Shown here: positions 1 to 10,000 of the stretch, piece by piece
How the letters are laid out: each line of letters starts with the position of its first letter
How positions within the stretch are numbered: position 1 is the first letter of the stretch
From: an uncultured Bacteroides sp.
GTDB taxonomy: Bacteria > Bacteroidota > Bacteroidia > Bacteroidales > Bacteroidaceae
Direction of reading: 5' to 3'
DNA length: 64,000 bases
Assembly (NCBI GenBank): GCA_900544675.1
Contig: UQVZ01000020.1
Coordinates: forward strand, 6,376 to 70,375
Notes under the pieces: generated by a model
The model's input: only the letters and a program-made list of their open reading frames with translations
What the model was told of the DNA's origin: nothing
Database searches by the model: none
Translations under genes and position numbers: made by a program

Positions 1-319
1 TTCGGAAGTAAAAGCTATCAAAGACGTGTTCGGAGAATATGCTTACAAACTGAACATCAGTTCTACCAAATCGATGACGGGACACCTGCTGGGTGCTACC
101 GGAGGGGTAGAAGCTATTGCCTGTGTACTGTCTGTTAAGAACGACATTGTACCGCCGACAATTAACCACGAAGAAGGAGATAACGATGAAAATATCGATT
201 ATAACCTGAACTTCACCTTCAATAAGGCACAGAAACGTACCGTGCGTGCAGCCTTGAGCAACACGTTCGGTTTCGGCGGACACAATGCATGTGTAATCGT
301 TAAAAAATACACTGAATAA
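1..319 (+). CDS. fabF: 3-oxoacyl-ACP synthase II, C-terminal part
   Basis: Only the last ~105 codons are present; the reading frame is open from base 2 and the gene begins outside the window. The enzyme condenses malonyl-ACP with acyl-ACP in cytosolic type II fatty acid synthesis. Visible are the catalytic-histidine motif STKSMTGHLLGATGG and the C-terminal motif NTFGFGGHNACVIVKK, both diagnostic of KAS II enzymes. The stop codon (317-319) lies 3 nt before the GTG start of rnc. A fabF-rnc operon is a usual arrangement in Bacteroides. Confidence 0.96.
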   Translation, partial: SEVKAIKDVFGEYAYKLNISSTKSMTGHLLGATGGVEAIACVLSVKNDIVPPTINHEEGDNDENIDYNLNFTFNKAQKRTVRAALSNTFGFGGHNACVIVKKYTE

Positions 320-322
320 ACT

Positions 323-1279
323 GTGTTTGGCAATATGATAGATAAGATAAGACTCCTCTTCCGCAAGGATAAGGAGCCTTATCTTTGTTTTTACCGGATG
401 ACCGGATTTTATCCACGGAACATCGACATCTACAAGCAGGCATTGCTTCACAAGTCGTCTTCTGTCAAGAATGAAAAAGGACGCTTGCTGAACAACGAAC
501 GCCTGGAGTTCTTGGGCGATGCCATTCTGGATGCCGTCGTGGCGGACATTGTCTATAAGAAGTTTGAAGGCAAACGCGAAGGGTTCCTGACCAATACCCG
601 TTCGAAAATCGTACAACGGGAGACACTCAACCATGTAGCTGTACAAATCGGGCTGGACAAGTTGGTCAAGTTCACCACCCGCCAGTCCTCACACAACAGT
701 TACATGTGCGGCAATGCGTTCGAAGCGTTGATAGGAGCGCTCTACCTGGATCGTGGCTACCGCGCCTGCAAGAAGTTCATGGAAGAACGTATTATCAACC
801 AATACCTGAATCTGGAAAAGATTTCGCGCAAGGAAGTTAATTTCAAATCGAAGCTCATCGAATGGAGCCAGAAAAACAAGTTCAATGTGGTTTTCAACTT
901 GATTAACCAATCCGTCGATGAAGAACAAAATCCGGTATTTAATACGCAGATATTGGTGGAAAGCATTCCTGCGGGAACGGGAAAAGGCTATTCCAAGAAA
1001 GAATCCCAACAAGAAGCCGCCCATGAGACTTTGCAAAAGATAAAGAACGACCCGCAGTTCATTGACGCTATATTCCAGGCTAAAGCCGAACGGGAAAAAG
1101 CATCCGAACCGGTATATTACACGGAAGAAAGCGCTGCGGAAGAAACGCCGGCACCCGAAGCTGAAGTGATAGATATCCGTAAGGAGATTCTGACCGAGCG
1201 TTATGAAGATACGGAACGCATCATCGCCGAAGCGGAAGAAGCCGCTTTTCAAGAAGATATGACTATCCCAAAAACATAA
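323..1279 (+). CDS. rnc: Ribonuclease III
   Basis: Double-strand-specific endoribonuclease for rRNA and mRNA processing. The signature ERLEFLGDA is at residues 59-67, followed by the rest of the RNase III domain. A double-stranded RNA binding domain follows at about 170-240 (VNFKSKLIEWSQKNK, GTGKGYSKKESQQEA). A Glu/Ala-rich tail of about 70 residues follows, longer than in enterobacterial enzymes. Two starts are possible, GTG at 323 or ATG at 335. I take 323 because the extra residues MFGN match the N-terminus I recall for Bacteroides orthologues. It is translationally close to fabF. Confidence 0.95.
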   Translation: MFGNMIDKIRLLFRKDKEPYLCFYRMTGFYPRNIDIYKQALLHKSSSVKNEKGRLLNNERLEFLGDAILDAVVADIVYKKFEGKREGFLTNTRSKIVQRETLNHVAVQIGLDKLVKFTTRQSSHNSYMCGNAFEALIGALYLDRGYRACKKFMEERIINQYLNLEKISRKEVNFKSKLIEWSQKNKFNVVFNLINQSVDEEQNPVFNTQILVESIPAGTGKGYSKKESQQEAAHETLQKIKNDPQFIDAIFQAKAEREKASEPVYYTEESAAEETPAPEAEVIDIRKEILTERYEDTERIIAEAEEAAFQEDMTIPKT

Positions 1280-1290
1280 AAGCATTTGCC

Positions 1291-1359
1291 AAGCACAAAG
1301 ACACAAAGCATTCACTCTAAGTTTTCCGCTACCACCGTTCACCTTTGTGTCTTTGTACT
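1291..1359. repeat. Inverted low-complexity array between convergent genes
   Basis: The arms are built from the word CACAAAG (GCACAAAGACACAAAG, about 1293-1308) and its complement (CTTTGTGTCTTTGTAC, about 1344-1359), with a perfect match of 14 bp or more. It lies between the 3' ends of rnc and the sulfatase-maturase gene and could act as a bidirectional terminator. It belongs to the same structural class as the arrays near 4713, 11258, 13424, 24957, 32420, 45605 and 57130. Confidence 0.75.
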
Positions 1360-1362
1360 TTT

Positions 1363-2592
1363 TTATAACTCTCCGTTTCGGATAACTTCCATTATACTTG
1401 CCGGAGCTTGCCCCGCTTTATATGCTTCCGCCATAAAATCCATATAAGGTTTCACATGCTCGAAGAAACGGTAATAACCAGCACAAAGATAATTCAATCC
1501 GGGTTCTCCGGCTTCTGTCCAGACAAAACGATTTTTAGGACACTCCCCGTTACAGGCAAAAAGATAGGCACACTCACGACACTTCTGGGGAAGGTTATCC
1601 CGCTTGGCTTCACCGAACCGCCTCTGCCTATCGCCATACATCATCTGAAGAAGCGGCTTGTCGAAGATATTTCCCAATTTATATTGCGGGAAAACAAAAT
1701 GGTCGCAACTATACACATCGCCATTCCACTCGATGACTCCCGCATGTCCGCAAGTCTTAGCCAAAGAACACACTCCCGGAACCGCCCCTAGCCAATTGGC
1801 AAGCGTAGCATCGAATAATTGCACATAATACCGCCCGACATCTTCTTTAATCCATTCATCAAATATAGCGCATAAGAAATTTCCCCATTGTACCGGTGTA
1901 ACAGAAAAGTCCGCCAGATCTTGTCCGTCTTCTTCATCCAAAGCTGCTAAAAGACGTCCGTCCGAATGGTATTGCATGCGTTCCACAACGGGAGTAAACT
2001 GAATATAACGGCATTTTATCTCTTTAAAGAAATGGTAGAAATCAAGCGGATAGTCACCATTCAACTTGTTGACCACCGCCAATGCGTTCCACTGAACGCC
2101 ATGCTTATCCAGCAATTCAATGCCCCGCATCACTTTTGAAAACGAAGCATTTCCGTTTTTCATACACCGATAAGTATCGTGCAAACGCTGAGGCCCATCG
2201 ATAGAAACACCCACCAACCATCCGTTCCGGGAAAAGAACTCACACCATTTATCATCCAACAGGGTAGCATTCGTCTGAATCACATTATCTATAGAATGCC
2301 CTCCGGCATAATATCGTTGCAATGCCATCGCACGTTGATAAAACGACAAAGGGCGTATCAAGGCCTCTCCACCATGCCAAATAAACAATACTTCATTGGT
2401 CGGCTGCGCCTCAATGTATTGTTTGATGAACTCTTCCAATAAACGGTCACTCATAACAGGAGGACATGTATCTCTATACAAAGCTTTTTTCTCCAAATAG
2501 TAGCAATATTTACACGCCATATTGCATAATGCACCTGCAGGTTTTGCCATCAAATAGAAAGGGTGTACAAAGGGGGAAGAGACTGTCTGCAT
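1363..2592 (-). CDS. chuR: Anaerobic sulfatase-maturating enzyme (radical SAM)
   Basis: Radical SAM enzyme of 409 aa that oxidises the active-site Ser or Cys of sulfatases to formylglycine in the cytosol without oxygen. The CX3CX2C cluster motif is C23-C27-C30 (ALCNMACKYC). The C-terminal SPASM region carries the auxiliary-cluster cysteines (CGHAGVIEWNGDVYSCDH, then CRECAYLFACNGECP). The length is typical of B. thetaiotaomicron AnSME/ChuR. It is the last gene of a minus-strand run that starts with GH88 and nagB. The locus also encodes a serine-type sulfatase at 27805-29157, its likely client. The symbol follows the Bacteroides usage chuR. Confidence 0.93.
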   Translation of the reverse strand: MQTVSSPFVHPFYLMAKPAGALCNMACKYCYYLEKKALYRDTCPPVMSDRLLEEFIKQYIEAQPTNEVLFIWHGGEALIRPLSFYQRAMALQRYYAGGHSIDNVIQTNATLLDDKWCEFFSRNGWLVGVSIDGPQRLHDTYRCMKNGNASFSKVMRGIELLDKHGVQWNALAVVNKLNGDYPLDFYHFFKEIKCRYIQFTPVVERMQYHSDGRLLAALDEEDGQDLADFSVTPVQWGNFLCAIFDEWIKEDVGRYYVQLFDATLANWLGAVPGVCSLAKTCGHAGVIEWNGDVYSCDHFVFPQYKLGNIFDKPLLQMMYGDRQRRFGEAKRDNLPQKCRECAYLFACNGECPKNRFVWTEAGEPGLNYLCAGYYRFFEHVKPYMDFMAEAYKAGQAPASIMEVIRNGEL

Positions 2593-2683
2593 AGTAGTTC
2601 ATTTTTTAATTATACTTACCTACAAAGACATCTCCATCACCTGACGAAGACATCTTCATAGGCAAAGCAAAATAATCTTCTTT

Positions 2684-4669
2684 TTACAGCGGTTTATATT
2701 CTACAAAAGCCTCCATAGCCTCGTAGCAGGCAAGTCCTAATTTATCGTAAAGCGAAGCTGTACCCCGATTGCGGTCTTCACTGCGTTGCCAGAACAGACG
2801 TTCATCATTACCCAAGAACGGGGCACTCTCCATCTGCGACTGGTGTTTCAGGATAGAATTGCGTTTCGCACGCAACTCTTCAGGACTGAACGGTACAGCC
2901 ATTTCGATGTTTTCAATTTCCCATTCCGCCCATGCTCCACGGTACATCCAGATACGGCAATCCTTCAACCATTCGGCACCGGCGTTCTTTTCCTCATCGA
3001 TAGCTGCCAGCACGGCATCGGTGCATACCCGGTGCGTGCCATGAGGGTCGGCAAGGTCTCCCGCCACATAAATCTGATGCGGCTGAACCTCTTGCAAAAG
3101 ATTCTGTACAATGCGAATATCCGTCTCACTGATAGGATTCTTTTCGATTCGTCCGGTCTCGTAAAACGGAAGATCCAGGAAATGCACATGGTCGAGTGGA
3201 ATACGGTTATAGGTGCATGCCGTACGTGCTTCGCCCCTACGTATCAGTCCCTTAATGGTCAGGATATCACGGGTATCCATGTCGCCTTCTTTCTTCTGAA
3301 GCAAGAACTGCTTGATATCAGCGTACATCTTGCGGATGCTCTCGTTTCGATTATCATCAAAAAGCTGATTGAAGCCGTTAATGAAGTGCATGAAACGTAC
3401 TACTTCCTCATCGCCTACGGCAATATTGCCCGATGTCTCGTAAGCCACATGCACATCGTGCCCCTGCTGTTCCAAACGACGGATGGTACCACCCATGGAT
3501 ATCACGTCGTCATCGGGATGCGGAGAGAAGACGACTACCCTTTTCGGAAATGGCTTGGCACGTTCGGGACGGTACGTATCATCCTCATTTGGCTTTCCAC
3601 CCGGCCAACCGGTAATAGTATGTTGAAGGTCATTGAATATTTTGATGTTCACATTATAGGCAGAACCGTAAAGCACGAGCAACTCGCTCAGGCCGTGCTC
3701 GTTATAGTCCTTGTTGGTCAGCTTCAATATAGGCTTGTTCGTGAGCAGGCACAGCCATACGATTGCACTCCGTATCAGCTTGTTGGTCCACTCACAGCTG
3801 GTCACTAACCACGGACGCTGGATGCGAGTCAGGTGTGAAGCCGTAGGCAGGTCAATGCATACCGTAGCATTTTGGTGCATCTGCAGATAAGATGCCGGAA
3901 TGGAATCAGAGACCTTGTCCTCCACGGCACGTTTGATGATGTCCGCCTTGTCCTCGCCCCAGGCAAGCAAGTATATCCTGCGAGCTTCCATAATGGTATT
4001 GATACCCATCGTAATGGAACAGGGAGGCAGGTTATCCACACCCAAGTTGTGCGCCGCTTCGGCACGCGACGTGCTGTCCACAAAAATCAGACGAGTGGTA
4101 GAAGTAGCAGTAGAGCCAGGCTCGTTCATGGCGATATTTCCTTCACGCCCAATGCCCATCACCACGATGTCCAGTCCCCCGTACGTTTTAATGCGCTGCT
4201 CGTAAAGATGGCAATGCTCGATGACGGCATCTTGCGGAATGTTCCCTCTCAAGGTAAACACATTCTGACGGTCGATGTCCACTTGGCCTAAGAACAAGTC
4301 ATTCAACTGACCGATACTACTGCTGCCCTGCTCCTGCAAAGGATAATATTCGTAAAGATTGAACACCACCACATTGCGGAAACTGACGCCTTCTTCCTTG
4401 TGGCGACGCACCAGCTCAGCATACAGCGGTCGCAAGGATGCTCCCGTACCCAATGCCATTGTACAAAACTTCCCATCCTGCCAACGTTCCTGAATTTTGC
4501 GAATGATTTCATCGGCGATACACTTCACGCCTTCGTCCACCGTCTTATAGATATTGGTCGGTATCTTCTCAAAACGAGTCAACACCGAACGTTCTATCGT
4601 ATTCTCTGGTTTATAATATTTGGGAGATACCCTGTTGAGGGATATCTGCGAACTCAAATTAGTTCTCAT
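2684..4669 (-). CDS. NagB-like / PIG-L deacetylase fusion protein
   Basis: 661 aa. Residues ~25-290 resemble glucosamine-6-phosphate deaminase and ~370-640 resemble LmbE/PIG-L metal-dependent deacetylases (FSPHPDDDVISMGG, His384; second metal motif DPHGTHR). Against the NagB at 4804-5595, key residues of the first domain are changed. The catalytic Asp72 equivalent is Tyr106 (FNLYEY instead of FNMDEY). Asp141 and His143 correspond to Glu176 and Asn178 (GIGREGNIAMNEP). Deaminase activity is therefore doubtful, and the domain may bind a sugar phosphate or do other chemistry. The PIG-L half looks intact and suggests deacetylation of an N-acetylated sugar. It lies in the GH88-nagB-maturase gene run, 134 nt after nagB. 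Proteins like this are often annotated nagB; I would not carry that name over. Confidence 0.88.
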   Translation of the reverse strand: MRTNLSSQISLNRVSPKYYKPENTIERSVLTRFEKIPTNIYKTVDEGVKCIADEIIRKIQERWQDGKFCTMALGTGASLRPLYAELVRRHKEEGVSFRNVVVFNLYEYYPLQEQGSSSIGQLNDLFLGQVDIDRQNVFTLRGNIPQDAVIEHCHLYEQRIKTYGGLDIVVMGIGREGNIAMNEPGSTATSTTRLIFVDSTSRAEAAHNLGVDNLPPCSITMGINTIMEARRIYLLAWGEDKADIIKRAVEDKVSDSIPASYLQMHQNATVCIDLPTASHLTRIQRPWLVTSCEWTNKLIRSAIVWLCLLTNKPILKLTNKDYNEHGLSELLVLYGSAYNVNIKIFNDLQHTITGWPGGKPNEDDTYRPERAKPFPKRVVVFSPHPDDDVISMGGTIRRLEQQGHDVHVAYETSGNIAVGDEEVVRFMHFINGFNQLFDDNRNESIRKMYADIKQFLLQKKEGDMDTRDILTIKGLIRRGEARTACTYNRIPLDHVHFLDLPFYETGRIEKNPISETDIRIVQNLLQEVQPHQIYVAGDLADPHGTHRVCTDAVLAAIDEEKNAGAEWLKDCRIWMYRGAWAEWEIENIEMAVPFSPEELRAKRNSILKHQSQMESAPFLGNDERLFWQRSEDRNRGTASLYDKLGLACYEAMEAFVEYKPL

Positions 4670-4712
4670 TGTTTTCTCTTCTTTATTAATATAATAGTTG
4701 TCGATTATGATT

Positions 4713-4794
4713 CAAGAAAAAGCACAGAGCGACACAGAGATTACATTCATTATTAACCATTAAAAAAGCTCTGCCCTCTGTGCTTTTGCGGTGA
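4713..4794. repeat. Inverted repeat in nagB-fusion gene gap
   Basis: Left arm AAAAAGCACAGAGCGACACAG; right arm CTCTGCCCTCTGTGCTTTTG. AAAAGCACAGAG pairs perfectly with CTCTGTGCTTTT over 12 bp. It sits in the 134-nt gap between nagB and the next minus-strand gene, so it would be transcribed as a hairpin. It could give partial termination or 3'-end protection for the upstream GH88-nagB message. Confidence 0.7.
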
Positions 4795-4803
4795 AATGTA
4801 TTT

Positions 4804-5595
4804 TTACAGATTGTTTCGCTCAATATCTTTAAAATAGCGATATGTGCCTACCTTCAGCTCATCCGTAGCCGCCTCATCGCATACAATGATGCCGTGACGA
4901 TGCATCTGCAGGGCACTGATAGTCCACATTTGCGTAACAGCACCTTCAACGGCATGGTGCAAGGCACGTGCCTTGTTATGCCCGTTGCACACAATCAGCA
5001 CTTCTTTGGCATCCATCACCGTGCCCACGCCTACGGTCAACGCCATCTTGGGCACCTTGTTTACATCGTTATCGAAGAAGCGCGAATTGGCTACAATTGT
5101 ATCCGTAGTCAGTGCCTTCACACGAGTGCGAGAAGATAAAGACGAACCCGGTTCGTTGAAGGCAATGTGCCCGTCGGGACCAATACCTCCCACAAATAAA
5201 TCGATGCCTCCATACGAAGCTATCTGCTTTTCATAATTTTCACACTCAGCTTCCAGATCTGGCGCATTCCCGTTCAGAATATGGATGTTCTCCTTGCGGA
5301 TGTCAATGTGGTTGAAGAAATTGTTGAACATGAACGAATGATAGCTTTCGGGATGCGATTCGGGAAGACCTACATATTCGTCCATATTGAATGTGACAAT
5401 GTGCTGAAAGGATACTTCCCCTTTCTGATTCAGTTCAATCAACGCACGGTACATGCCCAAAGGTGAAGACCCTGTGGGCAAGCCCAATACAAAAGGACGT
5501 TCTGCAGTAGGTCTGAACTCGTTTATCTGTTTTGCTACATAACGGGCAGCCCACGTTGAAAGCGCCTGATAATCTGATTTAATAATTACTCTCAT
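4804..5595 (-). CDS. nagB: Glucosamine-6-phosphate deaminase
   Basis: 263 aa, close to the usual ~265. It converts glucosamine-6-phosphate to fructose-6-phosphate and ammonia in the cytosol. The catalytic residues fall at the same numbers as in E. coli NagB: Asp72 (FNMDEY), Asp141 and His143 ([13 protein letters not shown]) and Glu148. The sugar-phosphate loop LGLPTGSSP is present. It starts 38 nt after the GH88 gene ends, so it should share the GH88 promoter. This links amino-sugar catabolism to glycan depolymerisation and supports an amino-sugar-containing substrate for the locus. Confidence 0.97.
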   Translation of the reverse strand: MRVIIKSDYQALSTWAARYVAKQINEFRPTAERPFVLGLPTGSSPLGMYRALIELNQKGEVSFQHIVTFNMDEYVGLPESHPESYHSFMFNNFFNHIDIRKENIHILNGNAPDLEAECENYEKQIASYGGIDLFVGGIGPDGHIAFNEPGSSLSSRTRVKALTTDTIVANSRFFDNDVNKVPKMALTVGVGTVMDAKEVLIVCNGHNKARALHHAVEGAVTQMWTISALQMHRHGIIVCDEAATDELKVGTYRYFKDIERNNL

Positions 5596-5633
5596 AGTAT
5601 CTCTTTTATCATGGATAATTCACAACTATATGT

Positions 5634-6944
5634 TCATTTCTTTTCGGCCAATACTTCCGATGTAACCAAACCGCTTTCCTTCTTGATATCCAGATAACGC
5701 TTCATGGCTTCTAAATAGTAATAATCAGCATAGTTGAGAGGCGTATCAATTTCTGAGCCATGCGGCAACGAACCGGTAGAATGCATCAGGACAAAACCTT
5801 TATTTGTTCCTTTCTCTGCCAGATAGTCTTTGCTCGACAAGCTCTCCAATTGTTTCTGCGCATAATCGAAATACCTTTCGCCATCAGGCACCATGGTGCT
5901 CAGTTCCAAGAAAGCCGAAGCAATGACCGCAGCCGCCGAAGCATCACGCGGTGTATCTTTCTCTACAGGCGCATCGAAATCCCAATACGGAACCAAATCG
6001 CTTGTCTTGACACGTTTCATAATCATATCCGCCACCTTCACCGCTTGGTTCAAGAACACCGTATCTTTCGTTTCACGATAACAAGACGTGTAACCATATA
6101 CCGCCCAGCCTTGTCCGCGCGCCCACGCCGAATCATCGTTCTTGCCTTGGTGAGTCATCCGATATTGCACGGTTCCATCATTGTTATAACTTACCAGATG
6201 GTACGACGTATAGTCGGGACGGAAATGATGTTTCATCGTGGTGAGCGCATGTTGGATTGCCACCTTTTTATATTTAGGATCACCAGTCAAGCGGCTTGCG
6301 CTGAAGAGCAAATCCAAATTCATCATGTTATCGATGATAACCGGGTAATTCCAATACCCAAAGTCCCACGAACGAATACAGCCTATTTTCGGGTTGAAAC
6401 GGGCATACAGGTTATCAGCTGTCTTCACCAATACATTCTTGATAGTATCGTTCGGCGCCAGTCGCAAGGCATTCCCATAACTACAGTTAATCATAAACCC
6501 TACATCGTGGGTGTCTTTCGCATCCGATATCGGATACAGCAAGTTTGTGTACCGGATAGCATATTTTTTCAGTTCTTCATCGCCGGTCAATTCATACATA
6601 TACCATAAGCTTCCGGGGAAGAACCCGCTTGTCCAGTCTTTTATCGAACACAAACGAAGTTTCCCCAATATGTCCGCGGGCGGGTTCGCCAATAATGAAT
6701 CTTGAAACGTCGAAGGATCGCGTTGTAACTGGCGGACTAAAAAGTCTATCGAATACCCAGTCCAAAGTGAACGGGGCATCAGGGTTGAATCGCTCAGGTC
6801 GGAAGCCGTTTGCTTCAATTGGCAAGAAGCTACATCCAGCGCATGGGTCACCCATGCATCCGTCGGTTCCGAAGCTTTCTCACTACAGGCACATACTCCA
6901 AATGCCAGAGCCATGCCCAACATAGAAATAGAAATTGTTTTCAT
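5634..6944 (-). CDS. Unsaturated glucuronyl hydrolase, GH88
   Basis: Start set at 6944 (MKTISISM), giving 436 aa. An upstream in-frame ATG at 6989 lies inside the -7 box and would not be transcribed. The N-terminus is a lipoprotein-type signal with Cys in VCACSEK. GH88 enzymes hydrolyse the 4,5-unsaturated uronic acid that polysaccharide lyases leave at the non-reducing end. Family features seen are HDVGF with Asp147, IIDNMMNLD with Asp205 (equivalents of the two catalytic Asp of Bacillus UGL) and DSAWARGQGWAVYG. It is first in the operon with nagB, the fusion gene and the maturase, under the repeat operator at 7016-7094. The probable location is the periplasm. Confidence 0.93.
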   Translation of the reverse strand: MKTISISMLGMALAFGVCACSEKASEPTDAWVTHALDVASCQLKQTASDLSDSTLMPRSLWTGYSIDFLVRQLQRDPSTFQDSLLANPPADILGKLRLCSIKDWTSGFFPGSLWYMYELTGDEELKKYAIRYTNLLYPISDAKDTHDVGFMINCSYGNALRLAPNDTIKNVLVKTADNLYARFNPKIGCIRSWDFGYWNYPVIIDNMMNLDLLFSASRLTGDPKYKKVAIQHALTTMKHHFRPDYTSYHLVSYNNDGTVQYRMTHQGKNDDSAWARGQGWAVYGYTSCYRETKDTVFLNQAVKVADMIMKRVKTSDLVPYWDFDAPVEKDTPRDASAAAVIASAFLELSTMVPDGERYFDYAQKQLESLSSKDYLAEKGTNKGFVLMHSTGSLPHGSEIDTPLNYADYYYLEAMKRYLDIKKESGLVTSEVLAEKK

Positions 6945-6986
6945 GCTATTACAATAAAGTCTGCTGTTACTATAATTTTTTCTTTG

Positions 6987-6994
6987 CAAATGTA
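6987..6994 (-). promoter_or_regulatory. -7 element of the GH88-nagB operon
   Basis: TACATTTG on the minus strand fits the Bacteroides TAnnTTTG -7 consensus. Transcription would start around 6980, about 36 nt before the GH88 start at 6944. The operator repeats begin 22 bp upstream, at 7016. Confidence 0.75.
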
Positions 6995-7015
6995 AAATGA
7001 TATAGCCAACTTCAA

Positions 7016-7094
7016 TTTCTCTCCTGTAGAAAGGAGTTTCAATCCCGTCAAAACAATTTCACTCTTGTAGAAAAAACTTTCACTTTTGTTGAAC
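7016..7094 (-). promoter_or_regulatory. Four phased operator repeats upstream of GH88
   Basis: Four direct repeats read on the plus strand as TTTCnnnnnnGT, starting at 7016, 7037, 7057 and 7078. Examples are TTTCTCTCCTGTAGAAA and TTTCACTCTTGTAGAAA. Spacing is 21, 20 and 21 bp, so all face the same side of the helix. The first starts 22 bp from the -7 box edge, as at the other three promoters of the locus. The last repeat overlaps the stop codon of the regulator gene. Inferred binding site for the AraC domain of the hybrid regulator. Confidence 0.8.
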
Positions 7095-10000
7095 AGACCC
7101 GTTTTTAGCGTATTCGGAGGGCATACAACCCATATATTTCTTAAAGCTGGTAGAAAAATACGAGGGCGTACTAAAACCAACCATCGTGCTTATCTCCGCC
7201 ACGTTATAACGCCCTTCTTTCAAGAGTTTGCAGGCATGGTTGAAGCGTATTTTTCGGATAAATTCTGTTGTTGACTCTCCTGTCACGCCCTTTAGTTTCA
7301 AATGAAGCGAAGAACGGCTCATCCCCATTTCCAATGCGAAGTCGTCCGCAGAGAAGTCCGATTTCTCCATGTTTTTCTCTACCACCGATACCGCTCTCGA
7401 CAAAAATTCCTCGTCCAACGGGTTCAGGGCTATCTTCTCCGGCTCTATCTCCAGCGATTTCGAGTAGTGCTCGATAGCACGGTAATGGGTGCGGAGGATG
7501 TTCTTAATTTTCATCACCACCACCGAAAGCGAAAAAGGTTTGGCGATGTAATCGTCCGCCCCTACCTGTAAGCCGTCCAGCTGGTCTTTCACTTCCGCTT
7601 TGGCGGAAAGGATAATGACTGGGATGTGGCAGGTTCTCAAGTTCCGTTTCACGTATTTGCATAATTGGATGCCGTCCATCACCGGCATCATTACATCGGT
7701 CACTATCAAATTGATTTCCTCGGTATTTAAAAGCTCCACCGCTTCCTCGCCATTCTCCACCTCCTTAACGGTAAAGAAACGCCCCAACCCCTGGCTCATA
7801 TAGTGCCGGATTTCCACGTTGTCTTCCACTACCAATATCACCTCTTTCTTTCCGTTATCCATCTCAGAGTTCTTTTCCTCTGGTGTCTCTTCCGTATCAA
7901 CGATATACATGCTTTGGGCATTGGTAGAATAGACTGGCTCTTCCTGTTGTGCTCCTCCAGACAATTCATTTTCGGTATAGGCATCCCGCGACAAGGGCAG
8001 GTAAACGGAGAAGCAAGTTCCCTTGCCCACCGCGCTATCCACTTCAATCCGTCCGTGATGCAATTCCACTAACTTTTGTACCAGTGACAAGCCGATTCCG
8101 CTCCCGATATGTTCGTTGTCCACCTGATAGAAACGTTCGAATATCTTAGCTTGTTTATTGACGGGAATCCCTACGCCCGTATCTTTCACCTGCAAAAGCA
8201 AATCATCGCCAGCCGTCTTCAGGTTGACAGAAATACTCTGCCCCTCGTTCGTGTATTTGAATGCATTGGAAAGCAGGTTGTTCATGATTAGTTCGATATA
8301 ACTGGAATCGCACCACACCTGACGGTCTTTCAAATCCAAATACAGGTTGTAGACGATGTGTTTTTTGTGTGCAAGCGGTTCGTAGTAACGGAAGTTCTTT
8401 TCCACAAGCTGGTACACATCTATGTACTTAACACGGAGCCTGAACACGTCTTTTTCCGCCCTTCGGTAGTCCATCAATTGGTTGACCAAGTGGAGCAAAC
8501 GGTCGGTATTGCGCTTCATATACTCTAGCTGCTCGCGTACCCATTTATCCGTCACCCTGTCCAACAGTTCTTGCAATGGAGCCACAATTAAGGTGAGCGG
8601 CGTACGCAATTCATGAGAGATGTTGATGAAAAAGCGCGTCTTCATCTCCTGCAACTCTTTTTGACGCACCTTGTCGGCCCGCTCCCAGTAAAAACGGATG
8701 ACGAGGACAATGACACCTATTATTATAAGGGTGAACAAAAGAATTGCCCACCACGTCTGGTACCACGCCGGAAGGATCTTTATCCAAAGCTCTGTAACAC
8801 GGTCGCACCACTTTCCATCGTTGTTGGCGGCTTTCACCAAGAAACGGTACGTTCCAGCAGGCAGGTTAGCGTACACTGCCCTGCGCTGGGTGCCGTCGGT
8901 ATAATACCACTTCTCGTCATACCCTTCCAGCATGTAAGCAAACGTGTTGTGCTTGTCAGCTATATAGTTCGACACCACGAAATCTAACGAAAAAGACGCT
9001 TGACGGTGGGTCAACGTCAAGTTCTGCGTATCGCTGATGCTCGTCTGCAAGATACCCGTCCCGTCGTGCGGATGTACCGGAACGCCAGACAAACGGAAGC
9101 CAGAAATGACAACCGGAGGAGCATAGGGATTGTCTTGAAGCTTCTCCGGAACAAAGCCGGTTATCCCGTTGATGCCTCCAAAATACATCTTGCCCACCGA
9201 AGTGCGGCAATACGCACGAGGCATGAACTGGTTGCTCTGCAAACCGTCTACAACAGTAAAGTTCCTGAATTTCTTGTTCTCAGGATAGAAGCAGGCCAAT
9301 CCGTTGTCTGTACTTATCCACAAGCGGCGGCGCGTGTCTTCCAGTATACCATATACCGTAGCGTTGGGCATCCCGTCCGCCACCGTATAGCGCACCCATT
9401 CATTCTGGCTTTCGCGGAAGCAATGCAAACCGTTGCGCGCACCTATCCATACGTTGCCCTCTTCGTCCTCGTACAAGCAATATACTGCAACCGATTTCCA
9501 TGCCGCACGGTCTTTCATCAAGGAAGAAACCGGCGAGAGTGTGTCTCCTCGCACGGCACATATCGCCAATCCGTCTTCACCCCCTATCCACAAGCGTCCT
9601 TTTCGATCGCGCATCAAGACACGTATCCGTTCCACACCGAAAGGAACCTCTTGCTTCACTTCCGAAAATACTTTCTTCATCTTGTCGAAGCGTACCAATG
9701 ATGCCAATGTACCTACCCACAAGTGTCTCCCGTCCCCATCCGGCAAAAGAGCATAGACGTTTCCATCCACTTCTGGCATATATCGCTCAATACGCCCTGT
9801 ATGCCGATCGAGCACATTCAGTCCGCCCGTATGCGTGCCGATATATACCTTTCCCGCCAGTTCGTCCACGTAAATAGCCTTCACGTCATCGGCCCCCAAA
9901 CCCTGCGCTTTCGTATAATAGACGAAACGTTTCGACTTCGGGTCGTACAGGTTCACACCTCCGTTGTTCGTGCCTATCCACAACGCTCCCGAACGGTCTT

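Noticed and set aside
2786..3808. 340-codon open frame on the plus strand
   Set aside because: Antisense to the PIG-L fusion gene; composition typical of a reverse-strand shadow.
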